Positions 25,783 to 33,993 are shown, numbered from the stretch's first letter. The stretch is DNA of 64,000 nt from Hymenobacter wooponensis (GCF_004745865.1 NZ_SRKZ01000001.1:1302001-1366000); one strand, 5' to 3'. Translations and numbers: made by a program. The notes: generated by a model from the letters alone, not told the origin.

Positions 25783-26565
25783 ATGATTGTTCGGGAAACC
25801 CCTACCAGCTTCATCTGCCTCGCTCAGCACGACCACGCCCAAATTTCCGGCCGACTGGCGGAGCAGTGGCAGCTTGCCTATTTCGAAGGTCTCAGCTACC
25901 GGCCAGAGGTGCTACTAGCCGTTCGGGAGCATGACCGCGCCTGGATTCCGCTGGATGCGGCCCCCATTTGGAACGAGCAGGCTCAGGCTCCACACTCTTT
26001 CTTGGACTACCCCACCGCGCCGAAAGTGCAGCATTATCAACAGGGCATTGAGGAAGTAGAGCACCTGGCGCCCTATGCGGGTCTGCTATGCAGCTTGCAC
26101 TACACCAGTTTTCCTGACCTAGCCAAGAGCCCCGCCGGCCAGCAGTTCTTGCGCACGGAAACTGAGCGCCAGAACCGCCTCAAGCAGCAGCTCCAGCTCA
26201 TGGCTCCCGCTATGGCAGCCACCCTAGAGTTTCACAAGCGGCTGCTGCGCTTCGCCGATAACCTCTCGCTCTACCTCTGCCTCAATGAGCCGGGCACCAG
26301 CAAAGAGCACGAGCACCCCTGGTATCGGGCCGGCATCCCCTTCTCCGACTATTTCGCATTTACCGGGCACCAGCTGGTGCAGGTAGAGTGGCCTAGTCCC
26401 ACGGCTGTACATATTTCCCCCTCTCCTTTCACTGAGAGCTTTGCCGTAACCTTGCGTTACCGAGAGCTTCTCAAAGCCCGGCTAGCGGCAGTAGGCCTAG
26501 GCCAGTGCTTTGCGGAAGCGCCGGTCGCAGAGCTGGAAGTCTGGGTGCACTCAGGACAGGCCTAG
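25783..26565 (+). CDS. DUF3891 family protein
   Basis: 260 residues with the complete DUF3891 (PF13030) pattern: MIVRETPTSFICLAQHDHA at the start, QWQLAYFEG, AVREHDRAWIPLD, the LLCSLHYTSFP motif and a conserved-looking ETERQNRLKQQL helix. The many His/Asp pairs (HDHA, EHD, CSLHY) suggest a metal-dependent fold, but the function of the family is not established. It is cytosolic. It ends 17 bases before the convergent AhpD-like gene. The stop is part of a GGCCTAG heptamer. Confidence 0.9.
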   Translation: MIVRETPTSFICLAQHDHAQISGRLAEQWQLAYFEGLSYRPEVLLAVREHDRAWIPLDAAPIWNEQAQAPHSFLDYPTAPKVQHYQQGIEEVEHLAPYAGLLCSLHYTSFPDLAKSPAGQQFLRTETERQNRLKQQLQLMAPAMAATLEFHKRLLRFADNLSLYLCLNEPGTSKEHEHPWYRAGIPFSDYFAFTGHQLVQVEWPSPTAVHISPSPFTESFAVTLRYRELLKARLAAVGLGQCFAEAPVAELEVWVHSGQA

Positions 26566-26582
26566 CGCCCCAATTAGCTTTC

Positions 26583-27014
26583 CTAAGCCAGCGGTAACTC
26601 CGTGCTAATAGCAATGCGGTTCCAGGCATTGATAACCACCATGGCCATTATTGCCTGAGCCAGGTAGTGCTCATCAAATAAAGCAGCAGCTTGCTGGTAC
26701 GTGGCATCCGAAACCCCAGCTCGACCAATGAAGGTTACTTCTTCCGTTAGGGCTAGCAGGGCCTTCTCGTCCGGAGTAAACAGGCTGGTTTCGCGCCAGG
26801 CGGAGAGCAGGTACAGCCGCTGCTCCGTTTCGCCATCTTTGCGGGCCTCCTGCGTGTGCATGTTGATGCAGTACGCGCATTTATTCAGCTGTGAGGCGCG
26901 CACTTTTATGAGGTGCTTGTGGGCGGCGCTGAGCTTGGAAGTACTGAGGTACTTCTCCAGACCAAACATGGCTTTGTAGGCCTCTGGCTCGGTGGCTTGC
27001 ATAGTGAGTCGCAT
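26583..27014 (-). CDS. Carboxymuconolactone decarboxylase / AhpD-like protein
   Basis: 143 residues from ATG 27014; the TTG at 27020 would add two. AhpD-fold signature: KVRASQLNKCAYCINMH, with the CxxC redox pair at C46/C49 and H53, the peroxidase-type layout of CMD (PF02627) proteins. Members act as alkylhydroperoxidases that take electrons from a lipoyl or thioredoxin partner. It is 88 bases downstream of a Crp-family regulator on the same strand, so that regulator may control it. Length is normal. Confidence 0.92.
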   Translation of the reverse strand: MRLTMQATEPEAYKAMFGLEKYLSTSKLSAAHKHLIKVRASQLNKCAYCINMHTQEARKDGETEQRLYLLSAWRETSLFTPDEKALLALTEEVTFIGRAGVSDATYQQAAALFDEHYLAQAIMAMVVINAWNRIAISTELPLA

Positions 27015-27102
27015 CTTCAAAAGGGGTTTGGGTTGAAGTATGCGTCAAAGTTCTGCCTCCGCAGCTCGGGAAAACTTAATCTAGTTCAAGAAACGCTGGC
27101 CG

Positions 27103-27720
27103 CTACCGATGCCCCACTTTCGCCCGGATCTTACTCAGAAACTCCGGCGTAAAGCCCAGGTAAGAGGCCAGCATATACTGCGGCACTCGCTGCACAAACT
27201 CCGGAAACCGATCATTGAAATGGTGGTACCGGGCCTCTCCAGAGAGAGTGTAAAGAAACTTTACGCGGAACAGCGCCGCCGCTGCCGACTTCTGCAGCAG
27301 AATGCGGAAGTACCGCTCTAGCTGCGGCAGCTGGCGCAACACTTCTTCCTGCACCCGCTTCTCAAACACAATTACCTCCGTACTCTCAACCGCCTGAATG
27401 TAGAACTGCGAAGGCTCCTGATTATCGAGGCTGGCGTAATCAGTGAGCCACCAGTTCTCGATGCCGAACTGAATGGTTTGCTCTGTGCCTTTCTCATTCA
27501 CCAGGTAGGTGCGCAGGCAACCCTGCTGCACGAAATAAGTGGCTGAGCACACCTGTCCTTCGGTCAGCAAATGCTCTTTGCGGGCAATAGTGCGGTGGCC
27601 TAGGTAGGTCTGAAGTAAGTCAGCCTCCGCCTCGCTGAGCCCCACGTACTGGCCTATGTGGGCCAGTAGCGAGGCGAAGCAGCGGCTGGGCTCGGTGGCA
27701 GCAGTGTAGCTTTCCTTCAC
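27103..27720 (-). CDS. Crp/Fnr family transcriptional regulator
   Basis: 205 residues. The N-terminal cyclic-nucleotide-binding-like beta roll (~20-130) includes HLLTEGQVCSATYFVQQGCL and VNEKGTEQTIQFG. The C-terminal part has the usual QYMLASYLGFTPEFLSKIRA winged-helix recognition helix. The cAMP-binding Arg/Ser pair is not evident, as in many Bacteroidota Crp-like proteins, so the ligand is unknown. GTG 27720 overlaps the cupin stop as GTGA, so the two are coupled. The AhpD-like gene follows on the same strand. Confidence 0.9.
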   Translation of the reverse strand: MKESYTAATEPSRCFASLLAHIGQYVGLSEAEADLLQTYLGHRTIARKEHLLTEGQVCSATYFVQQGCLRTYLVNEKGTEQTIQFGIENWWLTDYASLDNQEPSQFYIQAVESTEVIVFEKRVQEEVLRQLPQLERYFRILLQKSAAAALFRVKFLYTLSGEARYHHFNDRFPEFVQRVPQYMLASYLGFTPEFLSKIRAKVGHR

Positions 27721-28091
27721 GGCCGCTTCAGGCCTAAACGCTCCACGGTTTCACCCTCAAAGTCGAACTCGATGAGAATGGCCGCCTCGTCGCCTACCAC
27801 CCAGCCATCGTGGCCGGGCGCAATGGCTACTACCTGCGGGGCGGTGTACTCCTCTAGCGTTCCATCGGCGTACTGAATGGCCAAGCGGCCAGTGGCCAGA
27901 AACCCAACGTGCGCGTGCTGACACAGCTCCGTACCAATTACTGGCTTCAGATCCTTCGACCACCGGAACCCCACCGGATACACCACGCGCTTCACCCGGG
28001 AGTTGCCGGTGCGCACCACATCTACCTGCACGCCGCCCACTTCCCGGCGGGTGGCGTCTTTCAAGGGACCGAGCAGTGTTTCCGTATTCAT
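27717..28091 (-). CDS. Cupin domain protein
   Basis: 124 residues from ATG 28091 (MNTETLLGPL); a longer frame upstream lacks support. One cupin barrel: the ELCQHAHVGFLATGRL metal-type turn (His-His), YADGTLEEYTAP, and the terminal PGHDGWVVGDEAAILIEFDF. Small cupins of this kind bind metal or act as sensors; the ligand is unknown. Its stop overlaps the Crp-type gene start by 3 bases, which makes it the first gene of a cupin-regulator-peroxidase set. Confidence 0.88.
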   Translation of the reverse strand: MNTETLLGPLKDATRREVGGVQVDVVRTGNSRVKRVVYPVGFRWSKDLKPVIGTELCQHAHVGFLATGRLAIQYADGTLEEYTAPQVVAIAPGHDGWVVGDEAAILIEFDFEGETVERLGLKRP

Positions 28092-28548
28092 AAGGCGAAT
28101 GAGTTTAGGCTGGTGGGGAATAGTGATTTCCTGAATATAGCACATCCTGCGTTTAGCCCTAGGCCTCTCCCGCACGTTACTTCACACCACTCACATCTCG
28201 CGCGCAGGCAGGCTCTGACCTCCGTTCATGCTCCTACTCTCTTATACCCCGGCCTTGCCTTTACAAACACTTGTTTGTGAGAATATTATCGGTTTAAAAA
28301 GCCCGAATTATCATCATTAAGTTTTCGCTAGCAAAAAGTAATGTGTAAGATTCCGGGGCTTATTCCTATGGGGCCAGCAGCTCCACAGTTACTACTCCTT
28401 CGCTAGGCCTACCTAGAAGCCTATCAGCGCGTTACCGTTTACAGGCGTGTTTGTTTTGCCCCGGTTTGTTCTCGTGTTTCTTGCTCAACAATACGAGCAG
28501 AATACGGTCCTAGAGGTACATATTCTTCACCAACCAAACCCTACCATT
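28092..28548. other. Intergenic region between cupin and Ser/Ala-rich protein
   Basis: 457 bases between divergent genes. A near-perfect palindrome ACAAACACTTGTTTGT is at 28263-28278 (7-base arms, 2-base spacer). The region is AT-rich after 28260 and may hold both promoters. Otherwise nothing is recognised. Confidence 0.5.
28263..28278. promoter_or_regulatory. Palindromic site, possible operator
   Basis: ACAAACA and TGTTTGT flank CT. It lies 172 bases upstream of the cupin ATG and 271 bases upstream of the gene at 28549. The symmetry is what one expects for a dimeric regulator such as the nearby Crp-family protein, but the sequence does not resemble the TGTGA half-site of Crp. Confidence 0.4.
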
Positions 28549-28890
28549 ATGGATTCGTCCACCTCACAAGCAAACAGCCAGCTAAACGACACCCTGCAAG
28601 CCCTGAACGGTGGCCTAACTGCCGCCGCTCCGGCTGCGACCGGCAACATCGATAGCTGGATTTCCACCCTCAACGGAGCCGGTAGCCCCGCGCTGAGTGC
28701 CATTTCTTCAGAGTTAGAAAACCTAAAAAGCGCCATTGGCAGCGGCAACGGCTCGCAGATCAGCCATTCGTTGAAGACGCTGGGCGAGCACACCACCAAA
28801 GCCGCCGAAAGCGCCACGCCCGATGCGAAGTCGCAGCTGCAGCAGTTGGGCCAGACGCTGAGCTCCGCGGCTACGTCTTTGCAAGGCTAG
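28549..28890 (+). CDS. Hypothetical Ser/Ala-rich helical protein, 113 residues
   Basis: Starts MDSSTSQANSQLND at ATG 28549; the frame is open from 28447 but without a plausible signal. It is dominated by Ala, Ser, Gly, Leu and Gln, with two predicted amphipathic helices (LSAISSELENLKSAIGSG, ISHSLKTLGEHTTKAAES) and a third at the end (QLQQLGQTLSSAATSL). No membrane span. No family recognised; it looks like a small stress or cytosolic helical-bundle protein. A terminator follows. Confidence 0.75.
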   Translation: MDSSTSQANSQLNDTLQALNGGLTAAAPAATGNIDSWISTLNGAGSPALSAISSELENLKSAIGSGNGSQISHSLKTLGEHTTKAAESATPDAKSQLQQLGQTLSSAATSLQG

Positions 28891-28913
28891 GCCTCTACCC
28901 AACCCGCAAGCGA

Positions 28914-28951
28914 AACGGCTACTTCCCCACTAGGGAGGTAGCCGTTTTTTA
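28914..28951 (+). terminator. Terminator after the 113-residue protein gene
   Basis: AACGGCTACTTCCC and GGGAGGTAGCCGTT pair with one bulge around ACTA, followed by a T run. Confidence 0.85.
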
Positions 28952-29001
28952 TTTACTGCTATGCGCGTGCTAGCCTTGTCAGAGCCTCGCGCCTGAGTGG
29001 C

Positions 29002-29493
29002 CTACGCGTGCGCGTCGTGGGGGCGCAGGTGCCGATACAGCATTTCGGCAGCGGCTTGCAGCAGGGGCAGGTCGGTGGTTCGCTCTTCGCAGCGCTGCAT
29101 ATCGTAGTGGCACAAGGTCCCGAAGGCCTTACCCGTCGCATCCCGAATCAGTACACCGCAGTAGGAAACCACGGGAGTATCAACCAAGCCTTTTACGCGC
29201 GTGTCTGTGGCAGCATCCGTGATTTCCAGAGGAGCCTCTTGCCGCCCCACCAGGGAGCAGTACGTGGCCACCATGGGAGTATCGTTTCCCTTCAGCAGCT
29301 GCGGGTTGTACCGGTCAAACAGTACCTCATTGCGCAACATGTCGCCGTCGAAGCGAAAGATGCCGGTATACTGGTGCGGGGTACGGTGGTTAAGATACTT
29401 AAGTGCCGCATGTATTCCCTGTTGCCGGAGGGTGCTTTCAAACTCTCCTATTTCGCGGTGCATAATGGGCTGCTGTTCCTGATTGGTGCTCAT
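29002..29493 (-). CDS. GAF domain protein
   Basis: 163 residues, almost all one GAF domain (PF01590). Typical closing strands are seen: VKGLVDTPVVSYCGVLIRD, then GKAFGTLCHYDMQ. The N-terminal helix FESTLRQQGIHAALKYLNH precedes the YTGIFRFDG strand. Single-domain GAF proteins bind small ligands or chromophores; the ligand here is unknown. There is no kinase or cyclase domain, so it would act through a partner. It is convergent with the 113-residue protein gene. Confidence 0.85.
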   Translation of the reverse strand: MSTNQEQQPIMHREIGEFESTLRQQGIHAALKYLNHRTPHQYTGIFRFDGDMLRNEVLFDRYNPQLLKGNDTPMVATYCSLVGRQEAPLEITDAATDTRVKGLVDTPVVSYCGVLIRDATGKAFGTLCHYDMQRCEERTTDLPLLQAAAEMLYRHLRPHDAHA

Positions 29494-29971
29494 GGTGTGC
29501 GGATAGGGCGGCGGAAAAACAGGATAGCAGACTACTATCTGCCTCTGCTGAACGAATGTATTGATCAGCTTTTAACTTTTGTCAGAAATCACTGAGAGAA
29601 ACAACAAGCATTCCTGTTTCGTGAATCTCCAGTAAGCCTTAGGCCTGTTTGCAGACCACTCTGCTAGTGTATCCCAACATTGCCCCCAGTAAGAAAAGGG
29701 CTACTGCCACTCCTTATCTCATACCAGGCCAACAATGCTAGCAAGCAAGGTGCTCACACAAACCGACGTAAGGGTAAGCCCGATTGGCTCGTTTTGTTCA
29801 GATCCTGGTTCAGCTCCCAGCTATCCGGTTAAGTACTCTGCTAAGTTGCTGAAGTAGATATTGTGGAAACAAAATTTATGGAGGTTCGTTTGCAAACTTT
29901 GAATTACAAAGTACTTTTACACCAGCCTTACCACAGGCATCGCAATACGCAACCTCCTTAGCACTACACCC
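29494..29971. other. Intergenic region before the B3-type metallo-hydrolase
   Basis: 478 bases. An operator-like palindrome is at 29895-29920. Otherwise no stable structure or gene is recognised; A+T rises toward 29830-29930. Confidence 0.6.
29895..29920. promoter_or_regulatory. Palindromic element ACTTTG-N5-CAAAGT plus CTTTTAC (copy 1)
   Basis: ACTTTG and CAAAGT are inverted halves around AATTA, followed by A then CTTTTAC. The element lies 52 bases before the ATG of the metallo-hydrolase gene. The same arrangement with the same spacing is at 32398-32423. Confidence 0.7.
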
Positions 29972-30901
29972 ATGGTAGAAGTAGCAAAACCACAGAGAGG
30001 CAGGAGCCGCAGGCGGCAACTGTGGTTGGGGGCTATAGTCCTGCTTGCCGTGGGTATAGTGTTCCTCTTGGGTAAATGGAAAGAGGCATCTGACCGTGGC
30101 GGCCAGCTACCTCGGGAGCCTTTCCGCATTGCCGGCAACCTCTATTATGTGGGCACCCGTGACGTTACTTCCTTTTTGCTCACTGGCCCACAAGGCCACG
30201 TGCTGATTGATGGCGGCTATCCCGGCACCGCCCCCATGATTCTGAAAAGCATTGCTACCCTGGGCTTCAACATCAAGGATGTAAAAATCCTGCTCAACTC
30301 CCACGCCCACCTTGACCATGCCGGTGGCCTAGCAGCGTTGCAGCAGGCCTCAGGGGCGCAACTGTGGGTAAGTGAAGCTGACGCCGACATCATTTCCTCG
30401 GGCGGGGTTAGTGCCCGAAATATGGCCCCGGTGAACGGATTAGTCTATTTGGGAATCATGCGGTACCCCGCGCCCCGCATAGTTCACCGGTTTCAAGATG
30501 GCGCACAAATTAGCCTGGGGCCCATTCAGCTCACGGCGCACGTAACGGCCGGCCACACGCCGGGCTGCACCACGTGGGCATTTCCAGTTCGGGACGGTGG
30601 CCGGGAACTGTTAGTGGTTAGCGTAGGCAGTCTATCGTTGCCCATGCCCACCTCCCTGTTTAATTGGAGGTATGATGCTACACTGCGGCAGGAATTGGAA
30701 CGCAGCTACGCAACCCTCCGCCGCCTGCCCGCCGACATCTATCTCTCCTCCCATGCGCGGCCCTTTAGCCTAAAGCGCAAGTTTGAGGAGCGCGCCACTG
30801 CCCCCGACCCAGTAGCTCCTTTTCTAGACCGGGCAGGCTACCTGGAAGACATACAGAAAGCGGAGGTGGCCTACCACAAAGCGCTTCAGGAGCAGCAGTA
30901 G
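29972..30901 (+). CDS. Subclass B3 metallo-beta-lactamase-like protein
   Basis: 309 residues. Residues 18-35 are a membrane anchor or signal (LWLGAIVLLAVGIVFLLG) after a basic start. The MBL fold carries the B3 zinc set: H111, H113, D115, H116 in NSHAHLDHAGG, H195 in AGHTPGCTTW and H261 in SSHARPF, plus the VGSLSLP serine region. All metal ligands of a B3 beta-lactamase are present and in B3 order. It would hydrolyse beta-lactams or a related lactone/thioester in the periplasm. The DUF4153 gene follows on the same strand after 68 bases. Whether it confers resistance is untested. Confidence 0.85.
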   Translation: MVEVAKPQRGRSRRRQLWLGAIVLLAVGIVFLLGKWKEASDRGGQLPREPFRIAGNLYYVGTRDVTSFLLTGPQGHVLIDGGYPGTAPMILKSIATLGFNIKDVKILLNSHAHLDHAGGLAALQQASGAQLWVSEADADIISSGGVSARNMAPVNGLVYLGIMRYPAPRIVHRFQDGAQISLGPIQLTAHVTAGHTPGCTTWAFPVRDGGRELLVVSVGSLSLPMPTSLFNWRYDATLRQELERSYATLRRLPADIYLSSHARPFSLKRKFEERATAPDPVAPFLDRAGYLEDIQKAEVAYHKALQEQQ

Positions 30902-30969
30902 TTGCCCGCTTATGTAGCCCACATAGTCCCTCACTCAGAAGTCACCGAGCAACTCAACGCAAACCTGAT

Positions 30970-32214
30970 ATGAAAGCCGAAGTACTTCAGAACTTAGATA
31001 ATCCTCGGCAGCTGGAAAAGCTCTACAGGAATAACAGCACTGCCTTTAAAAAGGAATTTAACGCTATCTATCCTAGCGTTAAAGAAAATACCGTCGCTCA
31101 GATTTGGTACGAGAGGCTAAACTTTGAGCATGAGGGTATTTACTGGGGAACTGAAAAAGAAATAGCCTTTGTGTTGCTTGCCGCTACTGCTGCAGGACTT
31201 ATTGCAAAAATTCCTAGCGTCTTCCTTATTGATCCAGAGTTCTTTTATCCTAGAAATATTGCCTTTATAGTATTTCCATTACTGACTATTTATTTCCTCT
31301 GGAAGCAAAAACTGCCCACAAAGACAATAATAATTGCAGCCTTTATTACGCTGGCTTCGGCTGTTTATATCAACCTGTTACCCCGAAACGATAAGAGTGA
31401 CACGTTTATCTTAGCCTGTATTCATCTGCCCTTGTTATTGTGGGCGGTGCTGGGGTTCACATATTTGGGAGATACCCCAAGCAGCACCTCTAAGCGCCTC
31501 GACTTCCTCCGTTACAATGGTGACCTAGTGGTTATGACCACCATTATCCTGATTGCGGGCGGTTTGATGAGTGCCGTTACGCTAGGCCTGTTCCAGCTCA
31601 TTGGCCTGCATATAGAAACGTTTTACACGGAATATATTGTGGTTTGGGGGCTTGCGGCTGCTCCAATTGTCTGTACTTATTTGATTCAAACGAATCCTCA
31701 ATTGGTAAATAAAGTATCGCCAGTAATTGCGAAAATATTTACTCCGCTGGTGTTAATAATGCTTCTCGTGTACCTGGCGGCAGTACTATATACTGGCAAG
31801 GACCCGTACAACAACCGGGAGTTCTTATTAATTTTCAATGCGCTCTTACTTGGCGTAATGGCTCTGATAGTATTCTCAGTTGCAGAGGCATCAAAAAGCT
31901 CAAGCAATAAATGGACGAACCTTTTATTATTGGCTCTATCCATTGTTACCATCCTTGTAAACGGTATAGCGCTATCTGCTATTTTATTCAGAATTTCTGA
32001 ATGGGGAATAACGCCTAATAGGTTGGCAGTTTTAGGTGGCAATGTTCTTATCCTGACAAATCTTCTATTAGTAACCTACCGCCTGTTTAAAGCGACAAAT
32101 GATAGTAGAGAAACCGATAAAATTGAGGAAAGCGTAGTTTCTTTTCTGCCGATTTATGGCATGTGGGCACTAGTAGTAACGTTTGTTTTTCCCCTGGCTT
32201 TTCACTTCCACTAG
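30970..32214 (+). CDS. DUF4153 multi-pass membrane protein
   Basis: 414 residues with ~10 predicted membrane spans and a ~60-residue cytosolic N-terminus (ENTVAQIWYERLNFEHEG). The late segment ILFRISEWGITPNRLAVLGGN is the family signature I recognise for DUF4153. Function unknown. Codon choice is more A+T-rich than the neighbours, which is common for hydrophobic proteins here but could also show recent transfer. It lies 68 bases after the B3-type gene and may be cotranscribed. No signal for secretion beyond the spans. Confidence 0.82.
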   Translation: MKAEVLQNLDNPRQLEKLYRNNSTAFKKEFNAIYPSVKENTVAQIWYERLNFEHEGIYWGTEKEIAFVLLAATAAGLIAKIPSVFLIDPEFFYPRNIAFIVFPLLTIYFLWKQKLPTKTIIIAAFITLASAVYINLLPRNDKSDTFILACIHLPLLLWAVLGFTYLGDTPSSTSKRLDFLRYNGDLVVMTTIILIAGGLMSAVTLGLFQLIGLHIETFYTEYIVVWGLAAAPIVCTYLIQTNPQLVNKVSPVIAKIFTPLVLIMLLVYLAAVLYTGKDPYNNREFLLIFNALLLGVMALIVFSVAEASKSSSNKWTNLLLLALSIVTILVNGIALSAILFRISEWGITPNRLAVLGGNVLILTNLLLVTYRLFKATNDSRETDKIEESVVSFLPIYGMWALVVTFVFPLAFHFH

Positions 32215-32595
32215 TACAAGCCTCAGGAGGTGCCCCTACGCTATTGTTCTAACAGCACTGCCCTGGCCTACGAGTAAACTAATAGCCAACCCAGAACCAG
32301 CCGCGAGTAGCGTTACCCTATAAGGCAGCGCTGTATCACGAGGGCTTACACCTCATTTATGAATACCTAATACTTGCCTTGCAAAAGACACCATATACAC
32401 TTTGAAATACAAAGTTCTTTTACTTACTTCAGGTCGGCTAATAATGGCGCACCAGTGGCCCCTACAGTGATGCTACTGCCGCCATCTACCCTTGCGCTCC
32501 AATCTCATTTGCAGCCTTAGCAACCCCTCACAGCCGGCAGCATCTACCGCATGCAAACTTCTTCTACCTCATTGTAAATCAAACCCATACTCACC
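32215..32595. other. Intergenic region before the membrane-protein pair
   Basis: 381 bases. Holds the second copy of the ACTTTG-N5-CAAAGT element (32398-32423). The ATG follows 172 bases later, a long leader with no hairpin obvious by eye. Otherwise nothing recognised. Confidence 0.6.
32398..32423. promoter_or_regulatory. Palindromic element ACTTTG-N5-CAAAGT plus CTTTTAC (copy 2)
   Basis: Halves ACTTTG and CAAAGT flank AAATA, followed by T and CTTTTAC. It differs from the copy at 29895 by only two of the 24 core bases. Confidence 0.7.
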
Positions 32596-33165
32596 ATGAC
32601 ACTCACCAAAAGCATTCTGCGCGTTGCGCTTGGCACTGGTCTACTGCTGCTTATTCCTCTTGCGGCCAAATTGTTTGTTCCGGGTATGCTCTGGAGCCCC
32701 GGCGACTTCCTGTTCGCTGGTATCCTGCTCTTCAGCGCGGGCCTCACGTTCGTCTTGATTTCGCGGATGGGCGACAACACGGCTTACCGGCTGGCCGCTG
32801 GTGTGGGCGTAGCGGCGGGGCTCCTGCTGCTCTGGGCGAATATGGCCGTAGGCCTCGTTGGGAGTGAAGACAACCCGGCTAACCTCCTGTACCTGGGCGT
32901 GCTGGCGGTGGCACTCATTGGAGCCGTGGTGGCGCGCTTTCGGCCCCTGGGCATGTCTAACGCTATGTTTGCTGCGTCGCTAACCTATATCGTGGTTACG
33001 GCTATTGCCCTCTTCATCTGGAAGCCCACAGGTGCTGCCGCCGAACCCAACGTCCACCTCATAAATGTGCTGGTAGCCAATGGAGTCTTCGCCGCGATAT
33101 GGGCCGTTTCGGGTTGGCTGTTTCGCCGCGCCAGCAATACTAACTCCAACCAGCAACTGGCCTAG
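32596..33165 (+). CDS. Multi-pass membrane protein with GSEDNPANLLY motif, copy 1
   Basis: 189 residues and about six membrane spans. After the third span is the motif VGSEDNPANLLYLGV, followed by another span and a MSNAMFAASL loop. The 153-residue gene at 33216 repeats the same pattern without the first 40 residues. No named family is recognised by me. The copies are tandem on one strand with 50 bases between, and share the palindromic element upstream. The stop is in a GGCCTAG heptamer. Confidence 0.82.
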   Translation: MTLTKSILRVALGTGLLLLIPLAAKLFVPGMLWSPGDFLFAGILLFSAGLTFVLISRMGDNTAYRLAAGVGVAAGLLLLWANMAVGLVGSEDNPANLLYLGVLAVALIGAVVARFRPLGMSNAMFAASLTYIVVTAIALFIWKPTGAAAEPNVHLINVLVANGVFAAIWAVSGWLFRRASNTNSNQQLA

Positions 33166-33215
33166 CGTGGCAGTGTACTAAACCGCATCTTCTCTGCACC
33201 TTACCTAGTACTCCT

Positions 33216-33677
33216 ATGACAACCTCCCAATTTGTGATGGCGGGTATCCTGCTGCTCGTTGCCGGGCTCCTATACTTACTAATAGCGAGCCGAGGCCGCA
33301 ATGGCGCTTATAAACTGGGCGCCGGCGTGGCGGTAGCAGCCTCTCTCCTGCTCGTGTGGGGCAACCTAGCGGTAGGATTTATCGGTAGCGAGGACAACCC
33401 TGCCAATTTGCTCTATGCCGGAGCACTGGTTGTGGGCTTCATTGGGGCCATCCTGGCGAAACTCCAGGCGCAAGGAATGGCGAAGGCGATGTTCGCTACC
33501 GCCCTTACGCAGTTCGCCGTGCCATTCGTAGCTATGTTCATCTGGCGGCCTGAGCTTAACCGAGGTGTGCTGATGGTACTTGTGCTGAATACTCTCTTTG
33601 CCGGGCTGTGGGCGCTTTCGGGTTGGCTGTTTCAACGTTCAGCCAGCACTACTAGCTCACAGAACCAGTTAGTATAA
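33216..33677 (+). CDS. Multi-pass membrane protein with GSEDNPANLLY motif, copy 2
   Basis: 153 residues, about five spans. It is collinear with copy 1 from its residue ~38: LLVAGLLYLLIASRGRNGAYKLGAG matches FSAGLTFVLISRMGDNTAYRL, then VGFIGSEDNPANLLYAG and GMAKAMFATALTQF. It ends SGWLFQRSAS, as copy 1 ends SGWLFRRAS. Function unknown. It was formed by local duplication, with loss or gain of an N-terminal span. Confidence 0.8.
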   Translation: MTTSQFVMAGILLLVAGLLYLLIASRGRNGAYKLGAGVAVAASLLLVWGNLAVGFIGSEDNPANLLYAGALVVGFIGAILAKLQAQGMAKAMFATALTQFAVPFVAMFIWRPELNRGVLMVLVLNTLFAGLWALSGWLFQRSASTTSSQNQLV

Positions 33678-33993
33678 GTTTCGGGGCAATCAGCCTTCTA
33701 GCTCTGAAGTAGCCCTATTTCAAAGGCCGCAGCGCACGAAAGGAAGTAACGCTTCTTTTCGTGCGCTGCGGCCTTTGGTGGTTTAAACCGGGTGCCTCAC
33801 CTAATCTTGGGCCCGTAGAGGAGCTGTTAAAAAACGTAAGCTTTTCACTTTCTGCGAGTAGCTATGGCGTACCCAGCTTGCTTTGTGCAGGCAAGGTTCA
33901 CAAGCGAAACAATCCTGACGGGCAGGTGGTCTTAGCACCGACGACGCCGTCCGCAAAAAGCGGCTCACAGACTATTAGCCCAACTTACTACGT
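33678..33993. other. Intergenic region between membrane pair and oxidoreductase
   Basis: 316 bases. It contains the hairpin at 33721-33777; the remainder holds no gene or structure that I recognise. Confidence 0.6.
33721..33777. terminator. Perfect 21-base-arm hairpin
   Basis: Arms 33721-33741 and 33757-33777 (CAAAGGCCGCAGCGC...) are perfect around a 15-base loop. It begins 43 bases after the stop of the second membrane protein. No T run follows, so it may be an RNA end-protector or bidirectional terminator. Confidence 0.6.

Noticed and set aside
30970..32214. DUF4153 gene as a horizontally transferred island because of lower G+C
   Set aside because: Hydrophobic proteins lower G+C through codon needs, and no mobile-element mark is present; evidence too weak.
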